Source: Acinetobacter sp. ANC 3813
GTDB lineage: Bacteria > Pseudomonadota > Gammaproteobacteria > Pseudomonadales > Moraxellaceae
NCBI RefSeq assembly: GCF_002135435.1
Contig: NZ_NEGK01000003.1
Location: 186,001-250,000, forward strand
Direction: 5' to 3'
DNA: 64,000 nt
Shown: positions 51,528-61,234 of the stretch, piece by piece
Position numbering within the stretch: position 1 is the stretch's first letter
How the letters are laid out: each line of letters opens with the position of its first letter
Translations under genes and position numbers: made by a program
Notes under the pieces: model-generated
What the model saw: the letters and a program-made list of their open reading frames with translations, nothing else
The model's database searches: none
Told to the model about the DNA's origin: nothing

Positions 51528-51737
51528 TTACAGAGCTACAATATTTACAGCATTAGGTCCTTTTTGACCTTCTACTACACTGAATGATACTCGTTGGCCT
51601 TCTTGCAAAGTTTTGAAGCCTGAGCCAGTAATTTCACGGAAGTGAGCAAAAACGTCTGGACCAGATTCTTGTTGAATGAAGCCAAAACCTTTAGTTTCAT
51701 TAAACCATTTAACAGTACCGGTTACAGTATTAGACAT
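51528..51737 (-). CDS. CspA-family cold-shock protein
   Basis: 69 residues, single cold-shock domain. [13 protein letters not shown] (RNP1) and D-V-F-A-H-F (RNP2, with Ala where Val is usual) bind single-stranded RNA/DNA as an RNA chaperone. The C-terminus G-P-N-A-V-N-I-V is standard. SD AGGAA lies 6 bases before the ATG. Its promoter and leader are in 51738-51900; a long structured 5' UTR is typical of the family. Confidence 0.9.
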   Translation of the reverse strand: MSNTVTGTVKWFNETKGFGFIQQESGPDVFAHFREITGSGFKTLQEGQRVSFSVVEGQKGPNAVNIVAL

Positions 51738-53032
51738 AATAATTTCCTATTGATTTGTAGAAATTCATAGCTAGCATTAGATTAGCTACATAACTTTGAA
51801 AATAATATAAGATAAGCTCAATATCAAAAAAAACGGAGGATTATGACTAAAACTGCGATACTTTAAGAAAATTTACTAAACAATACTTTTTTTCTAGTTG
51901 TCCTAATGATACATTAATTCGTGTAAAAATCAAGTTTAATATGAATCACTTTTGAAAAATTTGCATTTTCGCCTAATGCTATTAAGCGGTTCAAATATCC
52001 CAAACTGGCAATCCAGCTTTGTTTTTATTATAAAAAATCACGAAAAGTCGTTCTATTTTCTGCAGCAACAAGTCTCACTCATGTGAAAGTATTTTCAACT
52101 CAAATTTAGGATCAAGGTCTTAAGTTGACAATTTGACCCTTTCCTTTTTTATGCTTCCGATATGGCATAGCTCATACAACATATATTTTCATCCCTCAAT
52201 AGACACAAAATATGTATTTAGCTTGCCTGATGCTGCGCAATGCATGTATAGCTATACTTGGAAAAACTTAGCATGCAAAGCATGTCTATAGATGGACTTC
52301 ATCTACATAAAGCTCTCCTTTATCTTTGTTCTGCAAACTTTTTTAAGGTAATTGATTACTTCTATAAAATGGTAGCCAATATTTTTTATAACATGCGGCT
52401 CTTCACTTTGCGCTTTAATTGACGAAAAGAAAAATGTTTAATAAAAAACCACTTTTTATTCAGTAATCACTTCGTTCCGATGTCCATATCTAAAATACTG
52501 CTCAAATTAACAACAATATCATCCCCATGGTAAATAATGTCCTTATTTGAGATTAAGCTCGCTTTATCTGGAACTGTCACTATTTGAATATTTTCTGTCG
52601 GCAATTAAAAATTTGTGTACTTCGCATCAAGCAACTACACGCTATTTAATATACATTTATTACCTCCATGGATCTCCTTCCTAAAAATAGTCCTTCATTT
52701 TAAAAATATGATGAATATTTATTATTTAACACCATTTAATTGAGATTAATATACATCAGGGCTATTTTTCACGATCAAACCTAAAGCGACGAATTATCAT
52801 ATTTTTAAATACTATAGGAAAATTATTAATTTAAAACCATACATATCAATAATATAGATAAATTATTAAAATAACTAATATTATTATTTTTAAATTAAAA
52901 TTATGTATTTAAATGATTATAAACATAAATTTTTCAATTAAAATTGTTAAATACATAATACATAAAAAAACAAAATATGTTTAAAATCATTTTATAGTAA
53001 TTAATTAACTTTCAAATTAAAGCAGGCTTTAC
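51738..53032. other. 1.3-kb AT-rich gene-poor region
   Basis: Upstream of csp and of the lipocalin gene. It holds the csp leader, a 45-codon minus-strand fragment at 52467-52604 and nothing else that reads as a gene. The last 350 bases are extremely AT-rich. Confidence 0.6.
52467..52604 (-). pseudogene. short protein-like fragment
   Basis: A 45-codon frame (TTG at 52604) reads I-V-T-V-P-D-K-A-S-L-I and I-I-Y-H-G-D-D-I-V-V-N-L-S-S-I-L-D, which has the composition of real coding sequence, but is too short and has no SD. Probably the tail of a deleted gene; family not recognised. Confidence 0.3.
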
Positions 53033-53593
53033 ATGAATTCAATAACGCGTAAGCTCCTTTTAGCCGGCGGGGCTGTATTAATAGCGGGTTCCTTACTTTC
53101 TACAGCAAATGCAAACGTCCCAGAAGTCAAAGCTGTATCACAGGTTGATCTAAATAAATATCTAGGCACATGGCATGAAGTTGCCAGAAAACCTTTATAT
53201 TTCCAAAAAAAATGTGATTACAACGTTACTGCCAAATATTCGTTAAATGAAAATGGCAACGTGAAAGTTGATAATAGCTGCTACAGTGCAGATGGTAAGC
53301 TAAACCAGTCTATTGGTGAGGCATCTGTTCAAAATTCTCCTGCCAACTCCAAATTAAAAGTCAGCTTTTTACCCAAAGCGATCCGCTGGATTCCTGTAGC
53401 CCGCGGCGATTATTGGGTATTGAAAATTGATGACGATTATCAAACTGCTTTAGTTGGTTCACCAAATAAAAAGTATCTTTGGGTCTTAAGCAGAACAGCA
53501 AATCCCGAACAAGCCACGATTGATGAATATCTGAATTATGCGCAATCATTAGGTTTTGATTTATCCGATCTGATAAAAACCAAGCATAAGTAA
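53033..53593 (+). CDS. Blc-like bacterial lipocalin
   Basis: 186 residues. Signal peptide M-N-S-I-T-R-K-L-L-L-A-G-G-A-V-L, ending S-T-A-N-A. The lipocalin motif Y-L-G-T-W-H-E-V-A-R-K-P matches Blc, and the fold continues with Y-N-V-T-A-K-Y and D-Y-W-V-L-K-I. Unlike E. coli Blc, there is no lipobox Cys at the cleavage site, so it is probably a soluble periplasmic protein rather than an outer-membrane lipoprotein. Binds lysophospholipids or fatty acids in the family. Followed by a terminator. Confidence 0.85.
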   Translation: MNSITRKLLLAGGAVLIAGSLLSTANANVPEVKAVSQVDLNKYLGTWHEVARKPLYFQKKCDYNVTAKYSLNENGNVKVDNSCYSADGKLNQSIGEASVQNSPANSKLKVSFLPKAIRWIPVARGDYWVLKIDDDYQTALVGSPNKKYLWVLSRTANPEQATIDEYLNYAQSLGFDLSDLIKTKHK

Positions 53594-53598
53594 AATGT

Positions 53599-53626
53599 AA
53601 TAAGTCCTCATATGGGGGACTTATTT
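53599..53626 (+). terminator. terminator after lipocalin gene
   Basis: AATAAGTCC / GGACTTATT arms, 6 bases past the stop. Confidence 0.7.
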
Positions 53627-53767
53627 CTAAATAATACAATGTAAGTTATCTGTATTAGACCGTAAGTATAATATCCACTTTGTATCCCTTCTATTTCAAA
53701 ATCAGTTATCACTAAAGAATTCGTATAGGCTAAATTTTCAATCACATTTAGATAGGAAAGTAATCAA

Positions 53768-54001
53768 ATGACTACTATTAATGTTGAAAATATTAAGAAA
53801 CATGCAGATGTAATTGCTTCTTGCGGAACTAAAGTAGGTGAAGTCGACCACATGCAAGGCTCTGATCAAATTAAGCTGACAAAGCATGGGGATGGTCACC
53901 ACCACTTAATCCCTGCTTCCTGGGTTGGTGAAATTACCGACAATAAAATTACACTCATTAAAGACTCTCAAGAAGTCAAAGATAATTGGATTGAAGCTTA
54001 A
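53768..54001 (+). CDS. DUF2171 domain protein
   Basis: 77 residues: I-K-K-H-A-D-V-I-A-S-C-G-T-K-V-G-E-V-D-H followed by D-G-H-H-H-L-I-P-A-S-W-V and I-T-L-I-K-D. The V-G-x-V-D ... H-x-L-I-P-x-x-W-V layout is DUF2171, a PRC-barrel-like fold, often in stress- or membrane-associated genes. SD AGGAAAG before the ATG. It has a perfect-palindrome terminator and is a single-gene unit. Function unknown. Confidence 0.8.
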   Translation: MTTINVENIKKHADVIASCGTKVGEVDHMQGSDQIKLTKHGDGHHHLIPASWVGEITDNKITLIKDSQEVKDNWIEA

Positions 54002-54019
54002 ACTCTGCTGTACTGTCAC

Positions 54020-54046
54020 GAAAGCCCTCAATTGAGGGCTTTCTCT
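54020..54046 (+). terminator. terminator after DUF2171 gene
   Basis: GAAAGCCCTCAA / TTGAGGGCTTTC: a 24-base perfect palindrome just after the stop. Confidence 0.75.
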
Positions 54047-54130
54047 TGACGCAATTACTGTATTTGGATCAGCCTTTATTTTATTGTATTTGCAGTTGCC
54101 GCCCCTCAAAAATTGACCTGATTTTACGTC

Positions 54131-54540
54131 TTACTTATTTTGAATCATATAAACGGCTGCTTTCAAATCTGAACCAGTTGCCGACTCAGGTTTAATGTCA
54201 TTAAAGTAAGCAAACATAATACCCACTCCAATATAGGGCTTGAATTTGTTTAGGTCAAAATTTATACCTTGCTTCGAGTGCCAATTCCCAAGCTCTAGCA
54301 TTAGAAGCCTTTTTCGTTCACCTAAATCCGCTATTAAAATATCGAGCCCTAAAGCAAGCTCTGTTATGTCTGCAACTGCGGCAATCAATAACCTGCTCAA
54401 GCTGCCGTTCCTATCATTAGTGCCGCAATTACTCCACTCCCTTTGATATCAAAATAAAAGGAAGTTCTACCGATCAGCTGATAAGGCTGCTCAATATTTA
54501 ATGATGAGTCTATGGCGTTCAGAGTAGAACGTTTTCAATC
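54131..54540 (-). pseudogene. two overlapping coding-like frames, possible frameshifted gene
   Basis: One minus-strand frame reads Q-L-I-G-R-T-S-F-Y-F-D-I-K-G-S-G-V-I-A-A and ends at a TGA near 54402; directly after, another frame reads R-L-L-I-A-A-V-A-D-I-T-E-L-A to ...A-V-Y-M-I-Q-N-K. Neither has a proper ATG and SD. Together they suggest one protein broken by a frameshift. Family not recognised. Confidence 0.3.
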
Positions 54541-54878
54541 ACATCAATTCACTTTTATCTTCAAACGGCGGAATGAATATCGCAAAATTATCAATTAAGT
54601 CTAAAATCTTATTTCAATTTTGCTGGCAATACTTTCAAAAAATCTATTCCACTCATCATTTTTGAATTTTCTAGATATTTCACACAATAAAATGCTGCTA
54701 TGAAATTTCTCTAAATTGCTCAATTAATGTGGCTATTTATTTATAAAAAGCCACACATAGATAGCTGGCTATAAAATTTATACATTGATTTCAATTAGGC
54801 AAACCCAAGCTATTTTCAAGTCTTACCTGTTTAAAGTTACAAAAGCTAGGATTGGCAAAATATTTCAAATTAAGTATT
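54541..54878. other. AT-rich spacer, nothing recognised
   Basis: About 340 bases with frequent stops in all frames and no repeat or RNA motif. Confidence 0.5.
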
Positions 54879-55061
54879 TTAAATCGATTTTTTATACTGC
54901 GAATTCATCCGTGACTGATCCAGACTTTGTTCAGCTTCTTGAATGATCTTCTTGATCTCTTCGCTCCGTGCGCGCTTACGTTCAGAATAAAATGTAACTG
55001 AGAGAAATACTATAACTGCAAACAATAAGAATAGTAGAATTGGTAATTTACTGGCCATCAT
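54879..55061 (-). CDS. small single-TM hypothetical protein
   Basis: 60 residues. A strong N-terminal TM segment L-P-I-L-L-F-L-L-F-A-V-I-V-F-L-S-V is followed by a charged, probably helical tail with S-E-R-K-R-A-R-S-E-E. GGAA precedes the ATG by about 8 bases; ATG 55058 is an alternative. Function unknown. Confidence 0.5.
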   Translation of the reverse strand: MMASKLPILLFLLFAVIVFLSVTFYSERKRARSEEIKKIIQEAEQSLDQSRMNSQYKKSI

Positions 55062-55166
55062 TTTGTTATTCCATCTTTATAATTATTGATTAATTATTCA
55101 ATGAAATGCAAAGAAACATCAATGACAAAAATGATTAATAAATCACTATTTTTTTTAAACAAAAAT

Positions 55167-55364
55167 TTAAAATTTCTGTCTCATTTGCCACTCACGCCTG
55201 ATCAAACCAAGTAATTCCTTACGTTCGGCAATCTGCTCCTCAGTGTATGGCAGCTGCGCACTAAGCTCACTTAAATTTCGTGAACTGTTTTCGATTAGAA
55301 AGATGTCCTGCTCTGTAGTCCAAACAGATGCTGAAATTGCTTTTCGTCTATACGGTCTTTTCAT
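55167..55364 (-). CDS. small hypothetical protein with SANT/Myb-like helix
   Basis: 65 residues. W-T-T-E-Q-D-I-F-L-I-E-N-S-S-R-N-L-S-E-L-S-A-Q-L resembles a Myb/SANT-like helical segment often seen in short Acinetobacter DNA-binding-like proteins, preceded by a basic tract K-R-P-Y-R-R-K. Weak SD. Role unknown. Confidence 0.5.
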   Translation of the reverse strand: MKRPYRRKAISASVWTTEQDIFLIENSSRNLSELSAQLPYTEEQIAERKELLGLIRREWQMRQKF

Positions 55365-55622
55365 GACTATATTTTAGCTGAATGTTTTAAAAGTAAAACC
55401 CTGCCAACCTTAGAAATCCAATAAGTCTAGAATAACGTAATAGGTCGAGCTAAATTACATTTTTTTGAACAATTGCGCCTCAATTTAATTTTGCCATCAG
55501 TCTTAAGTACTCGATTTCGATTTCGTCATAGCGGCCAAATGGACATTTAAAAAAATTGGAGCATAGGATTATTGGCGCTGGCTGAATTCATTTTAAAGCA
55601 GATGGGATTAAACAGCTGGCAC

Positions 55623-55653
55623 AAAAAAGCCTAACATTTGGGTTAGGCTTTTA
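55623..55653. terminator. hairpin terminator
   Basis: AAAAGCCTAAC / GTTAGGCTTTT with a 6-base loop; A/T tracts on both sides. No plus-strand gene ends here, so the transcript it terminates is unclear. Confidence 0.6.
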
Positions 55654-55720
55654 ACTATGTCTTGTGCGCTGATGTACGTTCTGTCGTGTTTAGAGCATCA
55701 TTTATTTAGGTTATTTTTAC

Positions 55721-55756
55721 ACAAAAAAAATACCTGCTTTATTAGAAAGCAGGTAT
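55721..55756 (-). terminator. terminator downstream of tRNA-fMet
   Basis: ATACCTGCTTT / AAAGCAGGTAT arms followed by eight T on the minus strand, 21 bases past the tRNA 3' end. Confidence 0.85.
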
Positions 55757-55776
55757 ATAAACTTTTAATTTTTCGT

Positions 55777-55853
<77 letters not shown>

Positions 55854-55940
55854 TCAACGAGGTACCTTTATACGCCTTATACAAGAACTAAGCAAACTTT
55901 AAATGAAGTCTTTTAAATTTTGCAGGAAATCTATAGTAAT

Positions 55941-56234
55941 TTAAACATGACTATTATTAATTTCCGTCACAAACTCGGGATGTGAATGTCTATATTTTAG
56001 CAGCCTATTTTTTTCACTTTCGAGAAATGATTTAGGTTCATCAGACCATAAGCTATGTCGCTTATTGAGGCCCGAATGTCTCAGTCCCCAATCAGAAATA
56101 GTTCCATACATAAAGCTATTATCTGCAAATATAAATTTTACTCTTCCACCGACTTCATCTAAAAAAACCTTATAGGTAGGCAAGGAACCAAATGTACTAA
56201 AATGAGTATAAATGTATCTGTAAGATTCTGACAT
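55941..56234 (-). CDS. hypothetical protein (97 residues)
   Basis: Reads M-S-E-S-Y-R-Y-I-Y-T-H-F-S with a central G-G-R-V-K-F-I-F-A-D and a Lys/Arg/His-rich C-terminal half. No TM or signal, no family recognised. SD weak. Lies between two tRNA genes. The coding-like composition supports a real gene, but confidence is moderate. Confidence 0.45.
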   Translation of the reverse strand: MSESYRYIYTHFSTFGSLPTYKVFLDEVGGRVKFIFADNSFMYGTISDWGLRHSGLNKRHSLWSDEPKSFLESEKNRLLKYRHSHPEFVTEINNSHV

Positions 56235-56952
56235 GTAACCAAGTACTTAAGTATTGTTGTAATCATACCATTTTAAGCAGCAGAAAAGCCCATCAATTGG
56301 CGTGCTATTAAACAGTCTAGAGATTTTAAACTCACTTTTATCGCAATAGTTAAGCCATATGCCTGACCAAGGGCAAGCAGTGAAAATATTCTTAATATCC
56401 TAAAATTTTGGCATATTATGCAGCACCTTCCGAAGCTGCTAAAATTAGAAGTATAGCAGGCAACGCAATTGTTTAATCATTCTTGGGAACTGCAAAAAAA
56501 AAATACTTTATCAATTTTTAGGCTATTTAATTTTCAACCATCCCTGCAGCTATTTTTCACAAAATGAAGCACTTTTAGGTAACCTAATTTTTAGCTCTTC
56601 AATGCGTAAATTTAAGTCATTATTAAATAGTCAAAGCGGGTCGTCTTAAAAAGCACAAAAAATGAAATAGCTTCACATCACTAGGTGCATAGCCAAAATA
56701 ATTCTTTTATTTTTTAGAACAGCCTATTGTTCAAATTCTTTTCACTATCGCGCATTACTGAATGGCGATTGCCATCAAACATAATTTCAATTCGATAAGC
56801 CTCACTTCTTTTTCTGAGCTTGAATAATTCTATTCTAACGGTCTTGGCTTATTTTTATTAAAATGCACAAATTCCAAACTATTTCTGTCAAATTTCTTGC
56901 AAAAAAAGACCCACAAGTTAATAAAAATAACGTGTAGGGCTTTGAAATATTT
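56235..56952. other. 718-base region without recognised genes
   Basis: Both strands are broken by stops; no ORF above 60 residues with an SD and no RNA hallmark is seen between the hypothetical gene and the tRNA-Val. Confidence 0.55.
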
Positions 56953-57028
56953 TGGTAGGTATATCCAGACTCGAACTGGAGACCTCTACGATGTCAACGT
57001 AGCGCTCTAACCAACTGAGCTATACACC
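56953..57028 (-). tRNA. tRNA-Val (GAC)
   Basis: 76 nt with encoded CCA. Acceptor GGTGTAT pairs with ATATACC (one G-U); D-arm TAGCTCAGTTGGTTAGAGC; anticodon arm CTACG-TTGACAT-CGTAG gives anticodon GAC (Val codons GUC/GUU); T-loop GTTCGAGTC. All canonical. Confidence 0.93.
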
Positions 57029-57061
57029 TGAAGTTCAAGCATAATATTCATTTTTATTTCG

Positions 57062-59083
57062 TTAGACAAGATTTTTCATCACTTTTTTAATCACAGATGA
57101 ACAAGTTTTAAGCAAACCTGTAATTTCTTGAATATCTATACTCTCCGACCCATTCGGCATGTACCGATAATGCTCATATTTTGTCTTGAGCTGCAGAAAA
57201 TATTGTTTTTCATCTGCTGGCACATGATCTGCCAAACGCTCCATCCAAGCAGAAAATGTTTCCCCCTTCTTTTGCTGCAATTCTATTTTCAGCTTGGCAT
57301 TAAATTGAACAATGGCATGATCCAAAACTGACCTACGCTGTCTAGAATTCCAGAAGATATAGGTAAAATAAAGCAAAACTAAACTGAATATACCAACCAT
57401 TAGGCTGATTACCCCAGAATAGACAGAATTTAAACCTATTTTCTGGAACCAATTGAGCTGCGATTCAGCATTATAACCAACAATCTTGCTCTGCCATTGA
57501 TAGCTGGCATAATCACTCCAAATCCGCATTTTAGTCATGAAAGCATATTGACGATAAGCAAAATTCGAACGGCTGCTGCCAAATGCATGCTGATCATTCT
57601 CTAAATAATTTTGCATGCCTTGATCTATACGGTTGGGTGCAATGATTGCAGTAGGATCATAACGTACCCATTTCCCTTCTACCCACACTTCAGTCCATGC
57701 ATGGGCATCCAACTGGCGGATTTCCCAGCTTTGCTGATCTGGGGCTAATTGCCCGCCTTGATAGCCAACCACCACGCGTGCTGGGATTCCTGCATAACGC
57801 ATCAGCATCGCAAAACTCGAAGCATAATGTTCACAAAAACCTTGCCGCGTTCCAAATAAAAAAACGTCTATCCGATTGTCTCCCAGTACACCAGGCGTCA
57901 AAGTATATGCAAACCCCTGCTGCTTGAACCAAGCCAGCACATTTTGAATATAGATCGTTGTGTTATTCTGACTTTTAGCAAAAAGCTGCTGTGCAAGCCG
58001 CTGCGCCTTTAAATCCAATCCACGCTGCACCGCGGTATTATGCAATTGCATCCATTTGATTTGCTGCGGATTCAACGGCGGCAGCGCCTGTTGCTGTATC
58101 CAATGCAACGCTATCGGATCCGTCTTCAATGTCATGCGCCGCGGTGTAATCCTCCCATCGAAACCCAACAAGTATCGGCTTCCCTGCGGAAGTGACTGCT
58201 CCAAGCCCATAATCCATTGTACTTTGGGGTCAGCAGGCAAATATTGATATTGCCAAATGCTTTCTGCAGCGAATGCACTAAGCTGATCAGGGGAGATAAT
58301 CTGCTGATTTAATGGACTGCTGGTCCAGCGCTGTCCATCATAGTCATCTAAAACCATAGCCCGCCAATACAGCTCTGTACGTGCAGGCAAATACCGCATA
58401 TCGCCTAGCACCCGAAAAGCCAATTCACTCGATTGTGAAAGCTCAGCTATCTCGCCCGGAGACATGCTGTCACTGATACCTGTTACAGCCTTATTTTCAG
58501 GAATCGGGATATGCCACAAAGGCGGCAGACGCGGAAAAAATAGAAACAGTAAAACAAAAAATGGCAGCGCATAGACAATGCATTTAGCGACATCTGCCGA
58601 ATCCTGTTTCAGCGAATGCCATACTGCTGTCTGCTGTGTTGCGAATGCACTGGTTTGTATGCGGTAAAGCCCTATAAAATTACTGATTAAGCAGCCTAAA
58701 ATCATGACTGCCATCAGAAAAGATTGGCTAAATAAAAATGAACTGGCGCTCACAAATAGAGCGAAATTAAACAGAATAATTGCATCACGCTGATTTTTGG
58801 TTTCTAAGGCTTTTGCAAATAAAAAGGTCATTAAAACCGAAACACCTGCATCCACCCCAATAAAGGTTTTATGATTGAAATAAATGCTCGCCAAGGCCAA
58901 GCCAATCAGCAGCATAGTCCATATTTTTTTGATTTTTCGATTGGGCTTTAAATTTGCATAAAGCAAGTACAGCCAGATTAACCCAAGTACTGCAGTTAAT
59001 GCTGGTGATAGAAAAAGCGCTTGCGCTGCCAGCAATAATGCCAAGCTGATCAGCATAGAAATTCGAACCGAAACTGCAATCAT
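57062..59083 (-). CDS. tgpA: TgpA-like membrane transglutaminase-domain protein
   Basis: About 673 residues. Five or six N-terminal TM helices, then a periplasmic transglutaminase-like domain with Cys in R-Q-G-F-C-E-H-Y (near 415), His in D-A-H-A-W-T-E-V-W (near 461) and Asp in R-Y-D-P-T (near 475), one more TM near residue 560 and a cytoplasmic DUF4129-type tail. In Pseudomonas TgpA is essential; substrate unknown. Start taken as ATG 59083, which overlaps the DUF58 stop (TGATG); a GTG at 59086 is possible. Third gene of a MoxR-DUF58-TgpA operon, consistent with the usual cluster. Confidence 0.85.
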   Translation of the reverse strand: MIAVSVRISMLISLALLLAAQALFLSPALTAVLGLIWLYLLYANLKPNRKIKKIWTMLLIGLALASIYFNHKTFIGVDAGVSVLMTFLFAKALETKNQRDAIILFNFALFVSASSFLFSQSFLMAVMILGCLISNFIGLYRIQTSAFATQQTAVWHSLKQDSADVAKCIVYALPFFVLLFLFFPRLPPLWHIPIPENKAVTGISDSMSPGEIAELSQSSELAFRVLGDMRYLPARTELYWRAMVLDDYDGQRWTSSPLNQQIISPDQLSAFAAESIWQYQYLPADPKVQWIMGLEQSLPQGSRYLLGFDGRITPRRMTLKTDPIALHWIQQQALPPLNPQQIKWMQLHNTAVQRGLDLKAQRLAQQLFAKSQNNTTIYIQNVLAWFKQQGFAYTLTPGVLGDNRIDVFLFGTRQGFCEHYASSFAMLMRYAGIPARVVVGYQGGQLAPDQQSWEIRQLDAHAWTEVWVEGKWVRYDPTAIIAPNRIDQGMQNYLENDQHAFGSSRSNFAYRQYAFMTKMRIWSDYASYQWQSKIVGYNAESQLNWFQKIGLNSVYSGVISLMVGIFSLVLLYFTYIFWNSRQRRSVLDHAIVQFNAKLKIELQQKKGETFSAWMERLADHVPADEKQYFLQLKTKYEHYRYMPNGSESIDIQEITGLLKTCSSVIKKVMKNLV

Positions 59084-59991
59084 CACTCAGCCTGCGCTAA
59101 AAGAAGTTTGGCTTGATGCAGCTGCTTCTCACCGGAAGCGCTCGGCAGCTGCACATTAGGCAAATATAATGAGTATGCGCAATTCAAATGATCACACTGT
59201 TCCGCCAGACCCATCATCAAGCTGAGTTTTTCCTCGTGGGAGGAACTTGGCATATAATCGTAACGAATTTCAACCTCATGCTGCTCTTGATACTGCTCAA
59301 AGACTTTTATATATAAACCCTGCCCCCGCGCAGCATGCTTCCACGACACTGCTTGTAAAGACTGTCCTTCACTGTATGCCTTTAACTCACGAAACTCATC
59401 GACATCCTGTTCAAAACGGTGATGCATGTTTTTATTTTCAGGCACCGCCATCGACGATTGCGGCGCAACCCAGCTAAAGGACTGCAGATTAAGATATGTC
59501 CAAGCTCGCACTAGGCCAAAGGGATAAACTGAAAAAATTTGGATCATAGGATAATGAAACTGCCCGCGCGCATCTGCTAAAAAACTCAACTGAAAAGATT
59601 GCTTTAAATCATTGAGCGCAAGCTTATGCAGCTGATCATCTGCTTTTAGCCATAAATAGCGGGATTTTTTGTGCATCTGGCTAAAATAAAAATCCAGATG
59701 CAATTCTTCGCCAACTTGCCCTACTTCTTGGCAATGGACTTCTATTTTTAAGGCATAAAGCTGCTGAAAAGTCAGATAAAAACTGATGCAAAGCACGGCG
59801 CTGATTAAAAAGCAAAAACCCAAAATCAAATTATTGGCGTAATTTATTCCTGCAATAAAGGTGATTAAAATCAGCACCGCAAAAAGATAACCCTGCTGAT
59901 ACATAAAGATCAGCACATCACTCTCTTTCAGCTTTTTTTCACCCTGAAATTTAAAACGCTTAAACAGCCAGTTTTGCCATGCAAATCCCAC
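59083..59991 (-). CDS. DUF58 domain membrane-associated protein
   Basis: 302 residues. Two TM helices near the N-terminus (about 28-70), then the DUF58 core with L-K-A-Y-S-E-G-Q-S-L-Q-A-V-S-W-K-H-A-A-R, the signature of DUF58 vWA-like proteins. GTG start (59991) with SD AGGGAG about 9 bases away. Gene order MoxR, DUF58, TgpA is the usual one; MoxR ATPases with vWA/DUF58 partners are proposed chaperone-like systems for envelope complexes. Confidence 0.85.
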   Translation of the reverse strand: MGFAWQNWLFKRFKFQGEKKLKESDVLIFMYQQGYLFAVLILITFIAGINYANNLILGFCFLISAVLCISFYLTFQQLYALKIEVHCQEVGQVGEELHLDFYFSQMHKKSRYLWLKADDQLHKLALNDLKQSFQLSFLADARGQFHYPMIQIFSVYPFGLVRAWTYLNLQSFSWVAPQSSMAVPENKNMHHRFEQDVDEFRELKAYSEGQSLQAVSWKHAARGQGLYIKVFEQYQEQHEVEIRYDYMPSSSHEEKLSLMMGLAEQCDHLNCAYSLYLPNVQLPSASGEKQLHQAKLLLAQAE

Positions 59992-60015
59992 GGACAGACT
60001 CCCTATACAGCCGGC

Positions 60016-60936
60016 TTAGGCAACAGCTACACGCCGCATAATTTGGGTGGTTTCAGCTTCACTCATTCCAATACGATGCGCCACAACAGCATTAAAAACA
60101 GCCTGAACATCATCTGGTGTTGCAAAACTGCGCTGCTCAACTAAAGCATGCGCCTGCGCTGCTTTTTTCAACGCCAGTACGCCTCGGGTTGAGAGCCCAT
60201 GCTGGCTTTTACGGGTTTCTGCGGCTAAATCCAGCAGATATTCCAATACTGGTTCAGCAACATGAATCTGCACAGCCAATTGCTGTAAATCTAAAATATC
60301 CTGCTCCGTAAATACATGCGGCAGATGCGCGATGAGCGCTTGGCGGGAGCTTTGCTGCAATAAAGTCTTTTCTGCCTGACGTGATGGGTAGCCCATGGTT
60401 AAGCGCATCATAAAACGATCCAGCTGCGACTCAGGCAAAGCATATGTCCCACTTTGAAACAGCGGATTTTGCGTTGCAATCACCCAAAATGGCTGCGGCA
60501 ATACATAGCGCACTCCATCTACCGTGGCAATCCCTTCTTCCATGGCTTCCAGCAAAGCGCTTTGGGTTTTCGGGCTGCTGCGGTTAATTTCATCCGCCAG
60601 TAAAATTTGAGTAAAAATCGGGCCTTGTTTAAACTCAAAACTGTGTTCTTTTTGATTAAACATATTGATGCCAATTACGTCGCTGGCCAGCATATCATTG
60701 GTAAATTGAATCCGCTGAAAAGACAGCCCTGCCAAATGCGATAGGCTGCTGGCCAATGTGGTTTTGCCCAAACCCGGCAAATCCTCAAATAAAACATGCC
60801 CGCCTGCAATCAGACTGCATAAAGCCAGTCTGGTCTGCTGTTGCTTATCTAAAATGATGTAATTAATTTGAGTGATAAATTGTTGAATTTTGGGATATAG
60901 CGAAGCCAGCTTTTGCTGATCCATTTCTACGGTCAT
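60016..60936 (-). CDS. MoxR-family AAA+ ATPase
   Basis: About 306 residues from ATG 60936. Walker A L-P-G-L-G-K-T-T near residue 55, Walker B L-L-A-D-E-I-N-R near 112 and sensor 1 F-W-V-I-A-T-Q-N-P. The family is about 300 residues, so the longer open frame to 61083 is not used; its hydrophobic extension looks spurious and would overlap the fragment at 61078. SD is weak (AAGAAG); ATG 60924 is an alternative. Acts with the DUF58 and TgpA proteins encoded downstream. Confidence 0.85.
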   Translation of the reverse strand: MTVEMDQQKLASLYPKIQQFITQINYIILDKQQQTRLALCSLIAGGHVLFEDLPGLGKTTLASSLSHLAGLSFQRIQFTNDMLASDVIGINMFNQKEHSFEFKQGPIFTQILLADEINRSSPKTQSALLEAMEEGIATVDGVRYVLPQPFWVIATQNPLFQSGTYALPESQLDRFMMRLTMGYPSRQAEKTLLQQSSRQALIAHLPHVFTEQDILDLQQLAVQIHVAEPVLEYLLDLAAETRKSQHGLSTRGVLALKKAAQAHALVEQRSFATPDDVQAVFNAVVAHRIGMSEAETTQIMRRVAVA

Positions 60937-61077
60937 GACTTCTTTAGAATTTTCTTTTCCCAAAAACACTTTAATTCCCCAAAAATACAAAAGCATCATC
61001 AGGCTTAAACATACAGGCTTTTTCACAATACGCAAAGTTGCCAGCGCACAACTTGATATGAAAATGCGCACTAATAA

Positions 61078-61191
61078 ATACAATTATCAGGTCATGTTCT
61101 CGATTTAAAGCACATTGCTTCGGCAGCAGGGTATTTAGAGCGCAAAATCAGTAATACAGCCTGCATTCCAATCGAAGAACTTAAGCCATAA
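61078..61191 (+). pseudogene. 5'-truncated gene fragment
   Basis: A 37-codon plus-strand frame with no start codon reads L-K-H-I-A-S-A-A-G-Y-L-E-R-K-I-S-N-T-A and I-P-I-E-E-L-K-P, followed at once by a terminator. It looks like the C-terminus of a lost gene. Family not recognised. Confidence 0.3.
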
Positions 61192-61220
61192 AAAAATGCG
61201 CCCCGAAAGGCGCATTTTTT
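61191..61220. terminator. bidirectional terminator at cstA-ybdD operon end
   Basis: AAAAATGCGCC / GGCGCATTTTT with loop CCGAAA; A- and T-runs on both sides. It ends the minus-strand ybdD gene. Confidence 0.85.
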
Positions 61221-61234
61221 ATTTTAAACATTGA

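Larger units (their letters stand above)
55365..55776. other. spacer with two terminators
   Basis: 412 bases upstream of the small gene at 55167 and downstream of the initiator tRNA. Holds the hairpins at 55623-55653 and 55721-55756; no ORF is convincing. Confidence 0.5.

Noticed and set aside
60937..61083. N-terminal extension of the MoxR ATPase
   Set aside because: Hydrophobic and unlike the family; the 306-residue form has the expected length.
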